A stretch of DNA of 64,000 bases. Source: Micromonospora antibiotica (lineage in GTDB: Bacteria > Actinomycetota > Actinomycetes > Mycobacteriales > Micromonosporaceae). The DNA lies in NCBI RefSeq assembly GCF_017599305.1, contig NZ_JAGFWR010000003.1:310001-374000 (forward strand), read 5' to 3'. The notes under the pieces are model-generated. The model had not been told where the DNA came from and ran no database searches. It saw only the letters and a list, made by a program, of their open reading frames with translations. Both the position numbers and the translations under genes were made by a program. The stretch's first letter is position 1, and each line of letters starts with the position of its first letter. Below are positions 26,567 to 33,250 of the stretch, piece by piece.

Positions 26567-27469
26567 TCAGCCGGCGGTGTCTGGTGGCGACGGTGCCGCC
26601 GGAGCCGGGGCTGGCCCCGGGGCCGCAGCCGGTCCGGGGGCCGCAGCCGGTCCGGGGGCCGCAGCCGGTCCGGGGGCCGCGACGCCGCCGAAGACGGCGT
26701 GCATGCCGCCGTCGGCGTGCACCACCTGCCCGGTGGTGTACCGGGACAGGTCCGACAGCAGGAACAGCACCGCCCCGACCACCCGGGCCGGGTCGGCGCG
26801 GTCCCAGCCCAGCGGCGCCCACCGCTCGTACTGGTCGGCCAGGGCGGAGAAGGTGCGCACCCCGCGCGCCGACACGGTCTCGACCGGCCCGGCGGCGACG
26901 AGGTTGACCCTGATCCCGGTCGGGCCGAGGTGCATCGCCAGGTAGCGGCAGACCGCCTCCAGCGCCGACTTGTAGACCCCCATCCACCCGTATCCGGGCA
27001 GCGCCCGGGTCGAGTCGACGGTCAGCCCGACCACCGCACCGCCGCCGGGGGCCTGGCTCAGCAGCGGCGACAGCGCGGTGGTGAGCTGCTGGAACGAGTA
27101 CGCCGACGCGCGGAACCCGTCGAGCACCCCACCGGCTGCGGCGGTGACGAACCCGGCCCCCAACGCGTCCGGTGGGGCGGCGGCGATGCTGTGCAGCACC
27201 CCGTCGAGCTGCCCCCAGCGGCTGCCGATCGCCTCGGCCAGCTCGTCGACGCTCGCGTCGGACATCACGTCCAGTTCGAGCACCTCGGGGCGGGACGGCA
27301 GCAGCTCGGCCACCCGTCGGGTGATCCGGCCGACCCGCCCGTACGAGGTGAGGATGACCTCGCAGCCCTCCCGTTGCAGGGCCGCCGCCACGTGCCAGGC
27401 GATGGACTCGTTGTTGAGGACCCCGGTGACCAGGTAGGTGCGCTTGTCCAGGCTCAGCAACGAGCTCAA
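26567..27469 (-). CDS. FabI/InhA-type enoyl-ACP reductase with repeat tail
   Basis: 300 residues. The cofactor loop GVLNNESIAWHVA resembles FabI/InhA, and the catalytic pair has enoyl-reductase spacing (YGWMGVYK, Tyr-x6-Lys). The normal fold ends near HADGGMHAVFG at about 260; the last 40 residues are AAPGP-type repeats and low complexity. The only start matching the family is TTG at 27469, which overlaps the ACP stop as TTGA. It would reduce an enoyl chain on the preceding ACP. A resistance role (insensitive FabI copy) is an alternative. Confidence 0.85.
   Translation of the reverse strand: MSSLLSLDKRTYLVTGVLNNESIAWHVAAALQREGCEVILTSYGRVGRITRRVAELLPSRPEVLELDVMSDASVDELAEAIGSRWGQLDGVLHSIAAAPPDALGAGFVTAAAGGVLDGFRASAYSFQQLTTALSPLLSQAPGGGAVVGLTVDSTRALPGYGWMGVYKSALEAVCRYLAMHLGPTGIRVNLVAAGPVETVSARGVRTFSALADQYERWAPLGWDRADPARVVGAVLFLLSDLSRYTTGQVVHADGGMHAVFGGVAAPGPAAAPGPAAAPGPAAAPGPAPAPAAPSPPDTAG
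26621..26674. repeat. Three-copy 18-base tandem repeat in the FabI-like gene
   Basis: Three identical copies of an 18-base unit coding Ala/Pro/Gly, beyond the conserved end of the enzyme. Degenerate copies flank it. Confidence 0.85.
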
Positions 27470-27723
27470 CGCGACGCGCCCGCCACGATCCGCTCGACGA
27501 GTTGACCGACGGTGACGTCCGCGAGTTCGCTGCGCGGGATCTCCACCCCGTACTCCTTGACGACCATGGCCATCAGGTCGGCCACGTCGAGCGAGTCGAT
27601 GTCGAGCGCGTCGAACTTGGCGTCGGCGCTGATCGCGTCCTCCTCGACGCCGAGGTCGATCAGTTCGGCGCGCAGGCGCTCCTCGACGGCGGGGGCGGTG
27701 ATCTCAGTCGATGGAGAAGACAT
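27466..27723 (-). CDS. Discrete acyl carrier protein (first)
   Basis: 85 residues with the acidic helix and phosphopantetheine site DIDSLDVADLM (Ser44). The ATG follows AAAGGAG. It sits between the radical SAM gene and the FabI-like gene, and its stop overlaps the latter's TTG start, so it probably carries the acyl chain handled by these enzymes. No phosphopantetheinyl transferase lies in the window. Confidence 0.93.
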   Translation of the reverse strand: MSSPSTEITAPAVEERLRAELIDLGVEEDAISADAKFDALDIDSLDVADLMAMVVKEYGVEIPRSELADVTVGQLVERIVAGASR

Positions 27724-27752
27724 CCGGTGCTCCTTTTCTCGGTGCGGGTCGC

Positions 27753-28883
27753 CTAGGCGGCGAGCGGGGCCTGGCGGGCGAGGTTGGTGTGGTGCCGTTG
27801 CGCCCAGTACCACTGCCGCCAGTAGCTCTCGGCCAGCTCCAGCCAGGTCTCCAGCCGGCCGCTGTCGTCGAGGAAGCGGTTCATGCTGACCAGCAGCCAG
27901 CTGTAGACGCCCTGGCTGTCCCGGCAGTCCGCGCAGTTGCCGGAGGTACAGCAGAACTGGAGGGTCTGGTAGTCGGCACCGTAGACGGCGAAGCCGTCCA
28001 GGACCGGGTTGCCGTTGCGGATCCGCTCGGCGTGGTCCGGGTGGTCCACGCTGATGCTGGGGCAGACGTCGTAGCCGAACTGGCCGTCCCAGTGGGTGCG
28101 ACCGGTGATCAGCGCCTCGATGAAGTACGGGTGGCAGACCACCGTCTCGGGGTACGCCTGCTTGACCCGGAGCGCCTCGGCGAGGGTGCGCTGCTCGTTC
28201 TCGATGCGCAGGGCGTGGTCGCTGCCGTGGGCGGAGTAGAAGTTGAAGGTGACCTGGTTGCCGTTGTCCTGGATGGCCCGGACGGTCGGCTCGACGTACT
28301 GCAGACCCTCCTCCGACAGCGCGTACACGAAGATCACCCGGGGGTCGTTGCGGTAGTGCCCGAGGGCGGTCTCGAACAGCCCGGAGAACGACGAGCCGTT
28401 GACCCGGTAGCCGCGCAGCGCGTCGTCGAGCGGGCCGCCACCGAACAGGCTGATGGCGACCGCGACCTGCTCGAAGCCGACCATGGGCAGCGGCCGGATG
28501 CCGTTGGTGGAGATGGTCACGTACGGCAGCCGCTCGACGAACGGCACCACCCGGGGCAGGACCAGGGTCGGCTCGCCGCCGATCAGGGTCGCCTGGGTGA
28601 CGCCCTTGGCCACGAGCGAGTCCACGAACCGGGAGATCAGCTCCGGGTCGGAGGTCTCGGGGACGGCCGCGTCGAAGCCGCCCTCGAAGTACCAGCACCC
28701 CTTGCACCGGATGTTGCAGGTGGTGGTGAGGTGCACCTCGGTCGCGCTGACCCGGCGGCCCATGTCCCGCACGACCTGCAACCGCGCGGCCAGGTCGGGG
28801 CGGTCGGCCAGCAGGGACGCCAGACGGGTCTTTGCCTCCCGCCGGGACAGCGGACGGGGATTGATCGCGATGGGAGTGGGCAT
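27753..28883 (-). CDS. Radical SAM protein with Cys-rich C-terminus
   Basis: 376 residues. The 4Fe-4S motif is CNIRCKGC (Cys56, Cys60, Cys63), followed by GGEPTL for SAM binding and the STNGIRP strand. The C-terminal third has further cysteines (YDVCPSISVD, then CCTSGNCADC), compatible with an auxiliary cluster of SPASM or twitch type. There is no B12-binding domain. It lies 10 bases after the di-iron protein gene and 29 before an ACP gene, so it may act on an ACP-bound substrate. No RiPP precursor is seen near it. The ATG start follows GAGAGGAC. Chemistry unknown. Confidence 0.88.
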   Translation of the reverse strand: MPTPIAINPRPLSRREAKTRLASLLADRPDLAARLQVVRDMGRRVSATEVHLTTTCNIRCKGCWYFEGGFDAAVPETSDPELISRFVDSLVAKGVTQATLIGGEPTLVLPRVVPFVERLPYVTISTNGIRPLPMVGFEQVAVAISLFGGGPLDDALRGYRVNGSSFSGLFETALGHYRNDPRVIFVYALSEEGLQYVEPTVRAIQDNGNQVTFNFYSAHGSDHALRIENEQRTLAEALRVKQAYPETVVCHPYFIEALITGRTHWDGQFGYDVCPSISVDHPDHAERIRNGNPVLDGFAVYGADYQTLQFCCTSGNCADCRDSQGVYSWLLVSMNRFLDDSGRLETWLELAESYWRQWYWAQRHHTNLARQAPLAA

Positions 28884-28893
28884 GACCGTCCTC

Positions 28894-29622
28894 TCAGGTG
28901 CCTGCGGACGGGACGACGAGCCCCAGTGCGTGGATCCGGGGAACGACGGTGTCCTCCCACTGCTGCAAGGCCTCGCCGTTGGTGGTGCGGCGCAGGCCGT
29001 ACCGGACCGCCCGCTTGGAGCGCTCGGATTCGGGCGTGCCGAACAGGTCGCGGAACACCGGCCAGAGCCGGTCCAGCGCGGCCTGCAACTGCTCGCGCCC
29101 CTCGTCGGTGGTGGCGAGGTTGCGGCAGACCCGGGCACCGTGCGCGATGTGGATCTTCTCGTCCAGGATGATCGTCCGGACCGCGTCCGCCCACGGTTTG
29201 TAGCTGCCCTGGGCGAACTCCTTGATCATGATCAGGGCGCTCTCCTCGCCGATGTAGGAGTAGATGCCCCGCTCGGCCCAGGTGGTGCACTGGTGCAGCC
29301 GCTTGTCGGCGAAGAGCCGACGCTCCTCGATGGTCTGGCTCTCCATGTGCGAGGTGTCGATGCCGATCTCGGCCAGCACCCGCTTACCGATCTTGTAGTG
29401 GTCGTACTCCTCGGCGGCCCGCTCGGCGCAGACCTGACGCTCCTCGGCGTTGGGCGCCAGCGGCAGGAACATCATCGTGTAGTCGTCGCCACCGGAGAGC
29501 TCACCCTCCGTATTGATCATGATTTGACTGATCAGTGCCTTCTGGTAGGCCCGAGGCATCCGCTTCAGCTCTTCGGGGGTACGGACCACCACTTCTTCGT
29601 CGTCAAGGATCTCCACCGACAT
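28894..29622 (-). CDS. Ferritin-like di-iron oxygenase (PaaA-like)
   Basis: 242 residues, mostly helical. Two ExxH motifs (Glu72-His75 in EEYDH and Glu155-His158 in EKIH) plus single glutamates near 39 and 127 give the full ligand set of a ferritin-like carboxylate-bridged di-iron centre. The sequence around EYDHYKIGKRVLAEIGI resembles phenylacetyl-CoA epoxidase subunit PaaA, but the other Paa subunits are absent. It could epoxidise, hydroxylate, desaturate or N-oxygenate an acyl-ACP. The start follows CAGGAGG. AT-rich DNA just upstream could hold its own promoter. Confidence 0.78.
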   Translation of the reverse strand: MSVEILDDEEVVVRTPEELKRMPRAYQKALISQIMINTEGELSGGDDYTMMFLPLAPNAEERQVCAERAAEEYDHYKIGKRVLAEIGIDTSHMESQTIEERRLFADKRLHQCTTWAERGIYSYIGEESALIMIKEFAQGSYKPWADAVRTIILDEKIHIAHGARVCRNLATTDEGREQLQAALDRLWPVFRDLFGTPESERSKRAVRYGLRRTTNGEALQQWEDTVVPRIHALGLVVPSAGT

Positions 29623-29779
29623 AACGCAGACCGCCTCCTGTCGCCATTCACACCCGCAAATTACGGAAAAGGGGACACCGGCGCTGCCGCGCCGCCACGA
29701 CGGACCCGGGACGACTCCCGGTGACCCGATCCCCTGCGAATATTCCCCCGTTCCTCCTCGCCCGCCACCGACGGTGACG
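29623..29779 (-). promoter_or_regulatory. 157-base intergenic gap, possible internal promoter
   Basis: AT-rich by the standards of this window around 29655-29672 (AAATTACGGAAAAGG on the plus strand). On the minus strand TAATTT could serve as a -10 for the di-iron protein, radical SAM and downstream genes. No hairpin terminator is obvious. Confidence 0.3.
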
Positions 29780-31342
29780 TCAGGTCAGGTTCTCGATCGC
29801 CAGCCTGCGCACGTCCGACCTTTGGATCTTGCCGAGCGGAGTACGCGGAAAACTGTCGACCCCGATCTCCTTGAGCGGCACGAACCGGCGCGGCACCTTG
29901 AAGGCGCTGAGCTGTTTCAGCAACAGCGCACGCCATTCGTCGTCCCGGGCCTCCGCGCCGGGCAGCAGGGTGTAGACCAGCACCAGCTCCACCCCCGTCA
30001 CCGGGTGCGGCAGCGCGGCGACCACCGCGTCTTCGATCCCGTCGAGCTGCGGCACGACGTTCTCGATCTCGGCGGGATAGACGTTCTCCCCGCTGACGAT
30101 GACCATGCTGTCCATCCGGTCGACGATGGTCAGCTCACCGCGTTCGTCGAGGTGGCCGAGATCGCCGCTGCGGACCCAGCCGTCGACCAGCCGCCCGGCG
30201 GTGAGTTCCGGCGCCTGCTCGTACCGGGTGAAGATGCTCGGCCCGCGCATCAGCACCTCGCCGCTCTCCCCCGGCGGGACGTCCCGGCCGGCCTCGTCGA
30301 CGACCCGCACCTGGGCGAACGGCACCGGCAGCCCGGCCGTACGGCGGTCGGCCGGCCGACGGTCCCGGGGCTCCACCACCGTCAGGGAGGTCATCTCGGT
30401 CATGCCGTAGACCTGGAACACCGGGATGTCGAAGGTGGCCTCGAACCGGTGGATCAGCTCGGGGCTGAGCGCCGAGCCACCGGCGAGGACCCCCTTGAGC
30501 CGGCTGGCGGCCGGTCGTTGCGGTCGTTCGACCAGGTGCGCGAGGTAGGCGTTGACCACCAGGGTCCAGGTGGGCCGGAACCGGTCCACGTAGGTCCAGA
30601 ACCGGGCCAGCGCCACCTCCGAGCGGACGCAGACCGAGCGCCCACCGGACCACAACGGCGTCAGCGTGGGCAGGCCCTGCCCACCGACGTGCAGCATGGG
30701 GATGACGTTGAGGAAGACGTCGTCGCGGCCCGCGTCGGCCCACTTCACCATGGCCAGCGAGTTGGCCAGCAGGGCGCGGTGCGACAGCACCACCCCCTTG
30801 GCCGCGCCGGTCGAACCGGAGGTGTACACGATCTCGGCGTCCCCCGCCGCGCCGCCCGGAGGTGCGGGCAGGTCCCCCGGGTGCGCGACGCCCCGGTCGA
30901 GGACCTCGGTGAGGAACACCTCCGCGTCGTCGACCGGCAGCCAGCGCCGGCCGGGCGACGCCTTCGCGGCGGTCGCCGACGGACCGAGCACCAGCCTGAC
31001 GTCGGCGTGGGCGAGCAGGGTGTCCAGCTCGGCCGGGCCGGACTTCGGGTTCAGCGGCACCAGCATCCGCCCGGCGGCGATGATCCCGAGGAAGAGCAGC
31101 GCGGCCAGCGAGGAGTTGTGCAGGACCACGGCCACCCGGCCGCCCGGTGGCACCCGGTGCTCGTCGAGCAGCGCCGCACAGCCCCGGGTGAAGGTCAGCA
31201 CGTCGGTGAAGCTGACCACCCGCCCGCCGGGCTCCGCCGGGAGCAGGTACGGGTCGTCGCCGTAGGCCGCCGCGGCCTGGGAGACGAGGTCCAGCAGGTT
31301 CGCCGTGACGGTGAGATCCGGCTCGACCAGCGGACTAGGCAT
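29780..31342 (-). CDS. ANL-family acyl-CoA/acyl-ACP ligase
   Basis: 520 residues. Core motifs are all present: YTSGSTGAAKG (P-loop), YGMTE (A5), SGDLGHLDERGELTIVDR (A7-A8), and the C-terminal PLGKIQR lysine. It activates a carboxylate as acyl-AMP and passes it to CoA or a carrier protein. Its ATG overlaps the ACP gene by 8 bases, and a ligase-ACP pair at the head of the cluster suggests direct loading of that ACP, as in FAAL/JamA-type systems. No FAAL-specific insertion is evident. It is separate from the ligase fused to the EPSPS-like protein. Confidence 0.88.
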   Translation of the reverse strand: MPSPLVEPDLTVTANLLDLVSQAAAAYGDDPYLLPAEPGGRVVSFTDVLTFTRGCAALLDEHRVPPGGRVAVVLHNSSLAALLFLGIIAAGRMLVPLNPKSGPAELDTLLAHADVRLVLGPSATAAKASPGRRWLPVDDAEVFLTEVLDRGVAHPGDLPAPPGGAAGDAEIVYTSGSTGAAKGVVLSHRALLANSLAMVKWADAGRDDVFLNVIPMLHVGGQGLPTLTPLWSGGRSVCVRSEVALARFWTYVDRFRPTWTLVVNAYLAHLVERPQRPAASRLKGVLAGGSALSPELIHRFEATFDIPVFQVYGMTEMTSLTVVEPRDRRPADRRTAGLPVPFAQVRVVDEAGRDVPPGESGEVLMRGPSIFTRYEQAPELTAGRLVDGWVRSGDLGHLDERGELTIVDRMDSMVIVSGENVYPAEIENVVPQLDGIEDAVVAALPHPVTGVELVLVYTLLPGAEARDDEWRALLLKQLSAFKVPRRFVPLKEIGVDSFPRTPLGKIQRSDVRRLAIENLT

Positions 31343-31583
31343 GCGACTCGTCGCGGACGGCGGACCCCTCGACGACGGCGCAGAGCCGGTTGACCGTGGG
31401 CGTGTCGAAGATGACGTCGACCACGTCCACCCCGTACGCCGCCTCGACCCGGGTCACGATCTCCACCGCGCCCACCGAGTCCATGCCGAGCTCGACGAGA
31501 TCGTCGTCGGGGCCGACGGTGGCCCTGTTCAACACGTCGGCGCAGATCGAGGTCATGTTCTCATGAAGATCGGTCGTGGTCAC
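31335..31583 (-). CDS. Discrete acyl carrier protein (second), first gene of cluster
   Basis: 82 residues with phosphopantetheine site LGMDSVGAVEIV (Ser36), closer to PKS/NRPS carrier proteins than to FabD-type ACP. A GTG start is used, eight bases after a GGGGGG tract. It is the promoter-proximal gene of the minus-strand cluster and overlaps the ligase that probably loads it. Confidence 0.9.
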   Translation of the reverse strand: MTTTDLHENMTSICADVLNRATVGPDDDLVELGMDSVGAVEIVTRVEAAYGVDVVDVIFDTPTVNRLCAVVEGSAVRDESHA

Positions 31584-31672
31584 TGAAGCGGTCCCCCCAT
31601 GTCAGATCACCACACGGGCCACGGCAACGTTGCGGCAGCGGTCCCTTCCCCCAACTCTCGGGACTCGTCGGG

Positions 31673-31702
31673 ACCATACTCAGTCGCGTCGTGAATCGTC
31701 CA
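31673..31702 (-). promoter_or_regulatory. Candidate promoter of the biosynthetic cluster
   Basis: On the minus strand TGGACG (31697-31702) and TATGGT (31673-31678) are separated by 18 bases, which fits a housekeeping-sigma promoter giving an untranslated leader of roughly 85 bases before the first ACP. Assignment is by eye. Confidence 0.35.
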
Positions 31703-31758
31703 GGGCAACCGTCGGGGCAACCGCAACCCACATCGTCGTGCGTCATTAGTCCGTGTCA

Positions 31759-31772
31759 TATCCGGATAGGAT
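31759..31772 (+). promoter_or_regulatory. Leaderless promoter TAGGAT overlapped by palindrome TATCCGGATA
   Basis: The perfect 10-base palindrome TATCCGGATA (31759-31768) overlaps a TAGGAT -10 box (31767-31772), which ends six bases before the ATG at 31779. The spacing indicates a leaderless mRNA, and the palindrome position would suit autorepression by the gene's own DNA-binding product. Confidence 0.55.
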
Positions 31773-31778
31773 CCGGGC

Positions 31779-32885
31779 ATGGGGAAGGGGCGACCGAAGG
31801 CCAGGCTGGTGCTCACCGACGAGGAACGGGAACACCTGGCGAGGGGGGCCCGCGCGGCCCACTCGACGCAGGCGTTCGCCATTCGCTGCCGCATCGTTTT
31901 GGCATGCGCCGACGGGGCCACGAATATCGAGGTCGCGACCCGGTTGAACGTTTCACCCGCGACGGTCGGGAAATGGCGTTCCCGGTTCGCCGCCGCCCGG
32001 CTGTCGGGGCTCGCCGACGAAGTGCGTACCGGCCGGCCCACCTCGGTGCGTCCCGAGCAGGTGGACCGGGTGGTGGCGGCCACCCTCGGCGGCACGCCCG
32101 CCCCGGCCCGGCGGTGGTCCCGGGCCTCGATGGCCGCCCACACCGGGCTGTCGGCGTCCACGGTCGGCCGGATCTGGCGACAGTTCGACCTGCGCCCGCA
32201 CCTGCAGGACGGCCCGACCCTGGCGGCCGACCCGGGGTTCGTCGCCTCGGTGGTCGCCCTGGTCGGGCTCTACCGCCACCCCCCGGAGCAGGCCCTGGTG
32301 CTCTGCGCCACGCCCCGGGACGACCGCTTCGCCGTCAGCGGCGGCCCGGCCCCGGGCGGGCCCGAACCGTACCGGCCGGGGTCGCCCGCACCCGGCGAGG
32401 AGGACGGCCCGCACCGGCGGCGACGCGCGGCCGCGTACCGGCGGTTCCTGGTGGCGGTGGACCGGGCGGTGCCCGCCGGCCTGCTGGTGCACGTGATCGC
32501 CGACGACCCGGCGTCGCACGGGGCGGCGGCGGTCCGGGGTTGGCTGACCAGGCACCCCCGTTTCCACCTGCACCTGACCCCGGGCGGCGGGGTCTGGGCC
32601 GACCAGGTCCGGCGCTGGTCGGCCCTGCTCGCCGCCCGGCATCCGGACGACGCCGGCCCGGCCCGCCCCGGGGTGTGCGGGCCGGTGCCCCCCGACGCGG
32701 TCGGGCCCGCCCCGGACGGCGCTGACGGGACCACCGGCGTCGGGGAGGGGCCGACCCGCTGGATCAGCACCGTGGACGAGGTACGGAAGGCGCTCGCCCG
32801 ACATCATCAACGGACTTCGGACGCATCGACGTCCACCGGCCGGCCGTACGCCCCGGGCCCGCCCACTGCGGCTACCGGTATGTGA
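31779..32885 (+). CDS. IS630-transposase-derived DNA-binding protein (catalytically dead)
   Basis: 368 residues. The N-terminal 140 keep the paired helix-turn-helix of IS630 transposases (TNIEVATRLNVSPATVGKWRSRF, then SMAAHTGLSASTVGRIWR). The rest follows the IS630 DDE domain in outline (VPAGLLVHVIADDPASHG, then RHPRFHLHLTPGG) but the catalytic acids are lost: LCVDEK-type is LCATPRDD, LDNxxTHK is ADDPASHG, and LNxVERWF is DQVRRWS. No inverted repeats or target duplication flank it. It is leaderless and divergent from the biosynthetic cluster, so I infer a domesticated regulator of that cluster. A decaying insertion sequence is the alternative, but the frame is fully open. Confidence 0.75.
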   Translation: MGKGRPKARLVLTDEEREHLARGARAAHSTQAFAIRCRIVLACADGATNIEVATRLNVSPATVGKWRSRFAAARLSGLADEVRTGRPTSVRPEQVDRVVAATLGGTPAPARRWSRASMAAHTGLSASTVGRIWRQFDLRPHLQDGPTLAADPGFVASVVALVGLYRHPPEQALVLCATPRDDRFAVSGGPAPGGPEPYRPGSPAPGEEDGPHRRRRAAAYRRFLVAVDRAVPAGLLVHVIADDPASHGAAAVRGWLTRHPRFHLHLTPGGGVWADQVRRWSALLAARHPDDAGPARPGVCGPVPPDAVGPAPDGADGTTGVGEGPTRWISTVDEVRKALARHHQRTSDASTSTGRPYAPGPPTAATGM

Positions 32886-33250
32886 GATGCCGGAATCGCA
32901 TCGTGCTCCGGCTCGGACCAGGTGTCGGCCTGACCCGTCACCGCGTCGTACGCCCGGCCCATCCGGCGCGCGGTGGCTGACCGGTACCGCCGCCTACCCC
33001 GCCACGGTCGACGGCACCACCGTGACGGGCACCATGGCCACCCCACCGGCCGGACCGGCACCTGGTCGACCGAACGCCGGTGACCCCCGGCCACGCCCGG
33101 CGGCGAGCCCCCCGGCCACGCCCGGCGACGACCGCCGGGCGCAGCCACGCGGGAACCGGCCCGCCCCGGGCAACGCCCCGCCCCCACCGCCCGACCGTGC
33201 TCCGGTCGGGCGGCGCGGGCGGCTGACGCGGCGGCGCGGGCGGGCGGCGG
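32886..33250. other. 365-base gap between convergent genes
   Basis: No gene is supported. It is compositionally extreme (poly-Pro/Arg in all frames) and holds a strong hairpin at 33187-33213 near the 3' end of the GH43 gene. Confidence 0.6.
33187..33213. terminator. Bidirectional hairpin terminator
   Basis: 11-bp perfect stem (33187-33197 with 33203-33213) and a five-base loop between the convergent transposase-like gene and the double-GH43 gene. Confidence 0.65.

Noticed and set aside
27753..28883. RiPP maturase with a nearby precursor peptide
   Set aside because: No short peptide gene with a ribosome site was found around it; the adjacent small gene is a clear ACP.
28894..29622. Acetylenase of a JamABC-type terminal alkyne cassette
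   Set aside because: A ligase and ACP are present, but the iron protein is a soluble ferritin-like fold, not a membrane desaturase.
31779..32885. Active insertion sequence
   Set aside because: Catalytic acids are lost and no terminal inverted repeats or target-site duplication are visible.
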